Translations under genes and position numbers: made by a program
The notes under the pieces: model-generated
Told to the model about the DNA's origin: nothing
Database searches by the model: none
Seen by the model: only the letters and a program-made list of their open reading frames with translations
NCBI RefSeq assembly: GCF_002285495.1
Contig: NZ_CP016786.1
Span: 2,554,501 to 2,618,500 of the forward strand
DNA length: 64,000 nt
Direction: 5' to 3'
DNA from: Clostridium isatidis
GTDB taxonomy: Bacteria; Bacillota; Clostridia; Clostridiales; Clostridiaceae
Shown: positions 61,304 to 64,000 of the stretch, one piece after another
Position numbering within the stretch: the stretch's first letter is position 1
Layout: each line of letters opens with the position of its first letter

Positions 61304-63550
61304 CTAATCTAAAAACTCTTTACGTATACCAATATTACTTAAATAAATTGACCCTTTATTGCTCTTATCAAAAACAAATTTAATATTAGCCACATTTTCT
61401 GGATTAAATTCACTATTTACTTTTTTAAACTCTTCTAACTTAAATGCAAAATTCTGAAATATTGGCTCTTTTGTTGGCATCAAAGCTGTAAAAGGCCTTT
61501 TTATAATATCTCCTTTAATCATTGGCAATAAATTTGATACACTGCTTAATGGTAAACTTGCAATATTACCGCTATGATCCTCTACTTGAACTGATAAATC
61601 AAGAAGTTCATCTATGCTATCCAAATCCTTTTCTTCTCTATTAGCCATTGAAAATACGATATAATCACTTTCTTTTATATCAACCTCTGTGCCAGAAAGA
61701 AAAATTGAATAGCTTGGAATTTCATTAGTTTCTGTACAATCCCAGTCAAGCCTCACAGCACGAAAAATACTATCAGAGTATTTCATCTTGACCATTTCTT
61801 CATGCCATTCCTTCAAGGCTTGTCCAACCAATCTTCCTCCCTTTAACGTTGTTGTAGAAAAATCAATATCCTCATCAAAGTTTGCAACTATCATAGTATT
61901 TCCATCCAAGTAGTCACTTATATATATCGTATCTGGAAGCAAGTCCCTAGCATAACCAATATCCTGAAATATAGATCGATACTCCATTTTTTGTTTTAAA
62001 GTTGTTTCCAAAAATGAAGAAACAAGTACCTTGACAATTTGTAATTGATCCTCCTGCGGCAAAATTTTTGCTATATTATAAAGCCTATTACCCAAACCAG
62101 CTCCATCATATTTTCCCCATTTTGTGTTGAACTGTCCATGGTTAGCTCCATATACATAGATCGTTGATTTAAAATTAGGACTATTTTCTGTAAAGTCAAT
62201 TCTAGCGTACTGATTAACACCATCAAATGAACTTACATCCATATCGTGGGAGCCTTGAATTGCTAAATAACTGATATCTTTTAAAGCTGTTAGTTCTCCG
62301 GCAGGTTTATATTGACTGTCAGTCCCTGCAATAGAAATAATAGACCTAATGCCAAAATTATAATCAAAGTTTATATTTCCATTTTCGGGATAGGAAGGCA
62401 ATTGGTTATAAAGTGCAGCAATTGCCACTGCCTCACCACCACGCGAATGTCCAATCAATGAAATTCGCTGCATATCTACTTTATTATAAAATAGATGATC
62501 CTTTGAGTTGGTCCACTCCTTCCACATCTTTAAATGTTCTAAAATGAGCCAGCCACGAGCAGGATTTTCATTTTTTAATACTTTTAACATAAATAAGTCA
62601 TCATATGGTGAAGTATTCAAGAAATTTTCATCAATCGATACAAAAATATAACCTTTACTAGCAAGCAAATTCCCTAAATAATCATATCCAAGATCAGAAT
62701 AGTCTGTCGCCAAATGATTACCATGAACAGCAATTACTAATGGAAAGGAACCATCACCATCAGGATACCATACAGTTCCGTTAAGAGGCATTTGATCTGG
62801 CCCAAATCCAAATGTTTTTGTTCGAATTGATGACCAATTTTCTACAAAAGGCGAACCGTCTACTGACTTTGTAATCAATGAATCTTCAGCATTGAATTCT
62901 TTTCGATAATTGTTAGCGCTTCCATATGTTAATGTCTTTACTTGATACTCTCCCTGTTCAGATGGATTAGGTAATGGAAGAGAATACTGTTCTATTGCTT
63001 TTATTGACTTCAGTTTATATGACAATGGTACTTCATTATCACCATTATGAAATAACCAATAAGCACCGATAAGAATATAAGCTATTGATAAAAATGACAA
63101 TAAAATTGTTATAATTCTTGATACCTTACCTGACTGACGATATTGGCCCTTCAATAGTCGCCAAATAAACATTCCTAGGATAGAAAAAGAAACCATAATA
63201 GATATCGTTATAATAAACATTAATTTCAAAGGACCGATAAAACATATAAATACTAGAAAAAAGCTTGCAAACATAATCCATATGTATATAAACGGAATTT
63301 TCTTTATCAATCGAATGAATAATGTGATAAAAGCAGATAATAGAATTATCGCAATCAAGAAAGCAGCACTGCCAATTACATAATCACCAATTCCACGCGT
63401 CCCTATCATATAATATGCTTGTACAATGTATAATAATAAAGACACAATACTTAATCCTATTACTGCTCCTTTCCATCCTGTGGAAAGATGTTTCCAATGC
63501 ATATATAAATTTATTTTACTTAAAAATTTATTTTTGTGATTTTTTTGCAC
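61304..63550 (-). CDS. Membrane-anchored alpha/beta hydrolase of unknown substrate
   Basis: 748 residues. Five hydrophobic segments (about 27-47, 56-80, 87-105, 108-131, 146-167) anchor it; the rest is probably outside the membrane. The hydrolase domain (about 205-560) has the HGN oxyanion region (276-278), nucleophile Ser369 in IGHSRGGE, acid Asp436 in GSHDMD and His471 in GANHGQFN. It resembles chlorophyllase/PAF-acetylhydrolase-like lipases. A C-terminal beta-rich domain (about 585-748) resembles carbohydrate-binding folds but is unassigned. The next gene upstream encodes a CPBP protease on the same strand (36-base gap), possibly the same operon. Confidence 0.8.
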   Translation of the reverse strand: MQKNHKNKFLSKINLYMHWKHLSTGWKGAVIGLSIVSLLLYIVQAYYMIGTRGIGDYVIGSAAFLIAIILLSAFITLFIRLIKKIPFIYIWIMFASFFLVFICFIGPLKLMFIITISIMVSFSILGMFIWRLLKGQYRQSGKVSRIITILLSFLSIAYILIGAYWLFHNGDNEVPLSYKLKSIKAIEQYSLPLPNPSEQGEYQVKTLTYGSANNYRKEFNAEDSLITKSVDGSPFVENWSSIRTKTFGFGPDQMPLNGTVWYPDGDGSFPLVIAVHGNHLATDYSDLGYDYLGNLLASKGYIFVSIDENFLNTSPYDDLFMLKVLKNENPARGWLILEHLKMWKEWTNSKDHLFYNKVDMQRISLIGHSRGGEAVAIAALYNQLPSYPENGNINFDYNFGIRSIISIAGTDSQYKPAGELTALKDISYLAIQGSHDMDVSSFDGVNQYARIDFTENSPNFKSTIYVYGANHGQFNTKWGKYDGAGLGNRLYNIAKILPQEDQLQIVKVLVSSFLETTLKQKMEYRSIFQDIGYARDLLPDTIYISDYLDGNTMIVANFDEDIDFSTTTLKGGRLVGQALKEWHEEMVKMKYSDSIFRAVRLDWDCTETNEIPSYSIFLSGTEVDIKESDYIVFSMANREEKDLDSIDELLDLSVQVEDHSGNIASLPLSSVSNLLPMIKGDIIKRPFTALMPTKEPIFQNFAFKLEEFKKVNSEFNPENVANIKFVFDKSNKGSIYLSNIGIRKEFLD

Positions 63551-63586
63551 TACTTTTCCTCCTTATTTATAAACTTACAGCTAAAT

Positions 63587-64000
63587 TTAATTGAAAAATA
63601 AAGGGAGAAGGATTAGTTGACTGATAACATGGGTTGAAATATGTCCAAGCATTGCATATCCTAATCCGTGCTTCCAATATAAATAACCAAAGCCAAGCCC
63701 TGGTAAAAAATTAAGCAATAAGGTACGAAGAACAGATACCAAGCTTAAGCCCAACATTTGTGCTGTTGCAGGAATATGACCAGCTGCAAATAGAAGTGCG
63801 GCAATAACAATTCCAGCAATATAAATTCCATTACTATTTATGGTTTTTATCATTTTGCTAGCAATCCATATAATAAATGTCATAAGACCAAGCCTTAAAA
63901 GTATTTCTTCAATTATGCCTCCATATAATATACTTCCAAGAAAATAAAGCCAGGAAAATTCAAATTTATCCCCAAGTCCCAATACTTCAGCAAAGATAAA
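63587..64000 (-). CDS. CPBP-family intramembrane metalloprotease, N-terminus beyond the window
   Basis: 137 residues visible; the frame is open to the last base, so the start lies outside. Three CPBP (Abi/CAAX-like) motifs are intact: EEILLR (E-E-x-x-x-R), FAAGH (F-x-x-x-H) and MLGHISTH (H-x-x-x-B), in four hydrophobic helices. Such proteases process prenylated or peptide substrates and give bacteriocin self-immunity in some firmicutes. It precedes the membrane hydrolase gene by 36 bases, suggesting joint transcription. Confidence 0.88.
   Translation of the reverse strand, partial: FIFAEVLGLGDKFEFSWLYFLGSILYGGIIEEILLRLGLMTFIIWIASKMIKTINSNGIYIAGIVIAALLFAAGHIPATAQMLGLSLVSVLRTLLLNFLPGLGFGYLYWKHGLGYAMLGHISTHVISQLILLPLFFN

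Overview
The window is strongly A+T-rich, uses strong AGGAGG-type ribosome binding sites with frequent GTG and TTG starts, and carries typical low-GC Firmicute modules: a BceRSAB-type detoxification system, a nupNOPQ-type nucleoside ABC transporter, an L-box lysine riboswitch over a diaminopimelate-dehydrogenase operon, and an Erm methylase with a translational attenuator. I read it as a chromosomal stretch of a Clostridium sensu stricto species. I see no rRNA, tRNA, CRISPR array, transposase or phage gene.

Layout. 1-7 kb: end of a cold-shock gene, an Lrp-type regulator, a BMP-family nucleoside uptake operon, and an OhrR / glutathione-peroxidase pair sharing near-identical operators. 7-16 kb: a DEDDh exonuclease, a complete BceRSAB-like two-component/ABC module with a TTACA-N4-TGTAA box, and a large PAS-GGDEF-EAL-PilZ c-di-GMP protein. 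16-18.4 kb: a duplicated DUF1538 membrane protein overlapping a gene for a tandem PII-like protein; this is the best candidate for a poorly described system. 18.5-26 kb: an MFS exporter with an ArsR-like regulator, a nitroreductase, repeat-rich intergenic DNA, a heterodimeric ABC exporter with a MarR regulator, and a small unknown protein. 26-34 kb: TrkA/TrkH potassium uptake, a cupin, proC, pyrG and an unrecognised 306-residue protein with a hairpin in its leader. 34-40 kb: an AraC/GyrI regulator and a second two-component plus FtsX-type ABC module. 40-48 kb: a YdhG-like protein, a penicillin-V-acylase-like Ntn hydrolase, the riboswitch-controlled ddh-lysC-asd-dapA-dapB operon, and ilvE. 48-53 kb: another AraC/GyrI regulator, an erm gene behind an RLR leader peptide and a four-segment attenuator, a Dabb protein and a metallophosphoesterase. 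52-64 kb: a LysR gene convergent with metF-metE, an MFS exporter divergent from a TetR gene, exonuclease III, an ion-transporter-superfamily permease, a membrane-anchored alpha/beta hydrolase and a CPBP protease cut by the window edge.

Themes. At least six small, locally controlled drug or peptide response units lie in this segment (Bce module, FtsX module, MFS/ArsR, ABC/MarR, MFS/TetR, Erm), and operator-like palindromes can be read next to most of the regulators. Amino-acid genes are controlled separately: lysine/DAP by riboswitch, and methionine (metE-metF) apparently by the LysR protein, whose own promoter and the metE promoter share a MET-box-like palindrome. Where a ribosome binding site decides the start codon, coordinates use that start and the entry says so.
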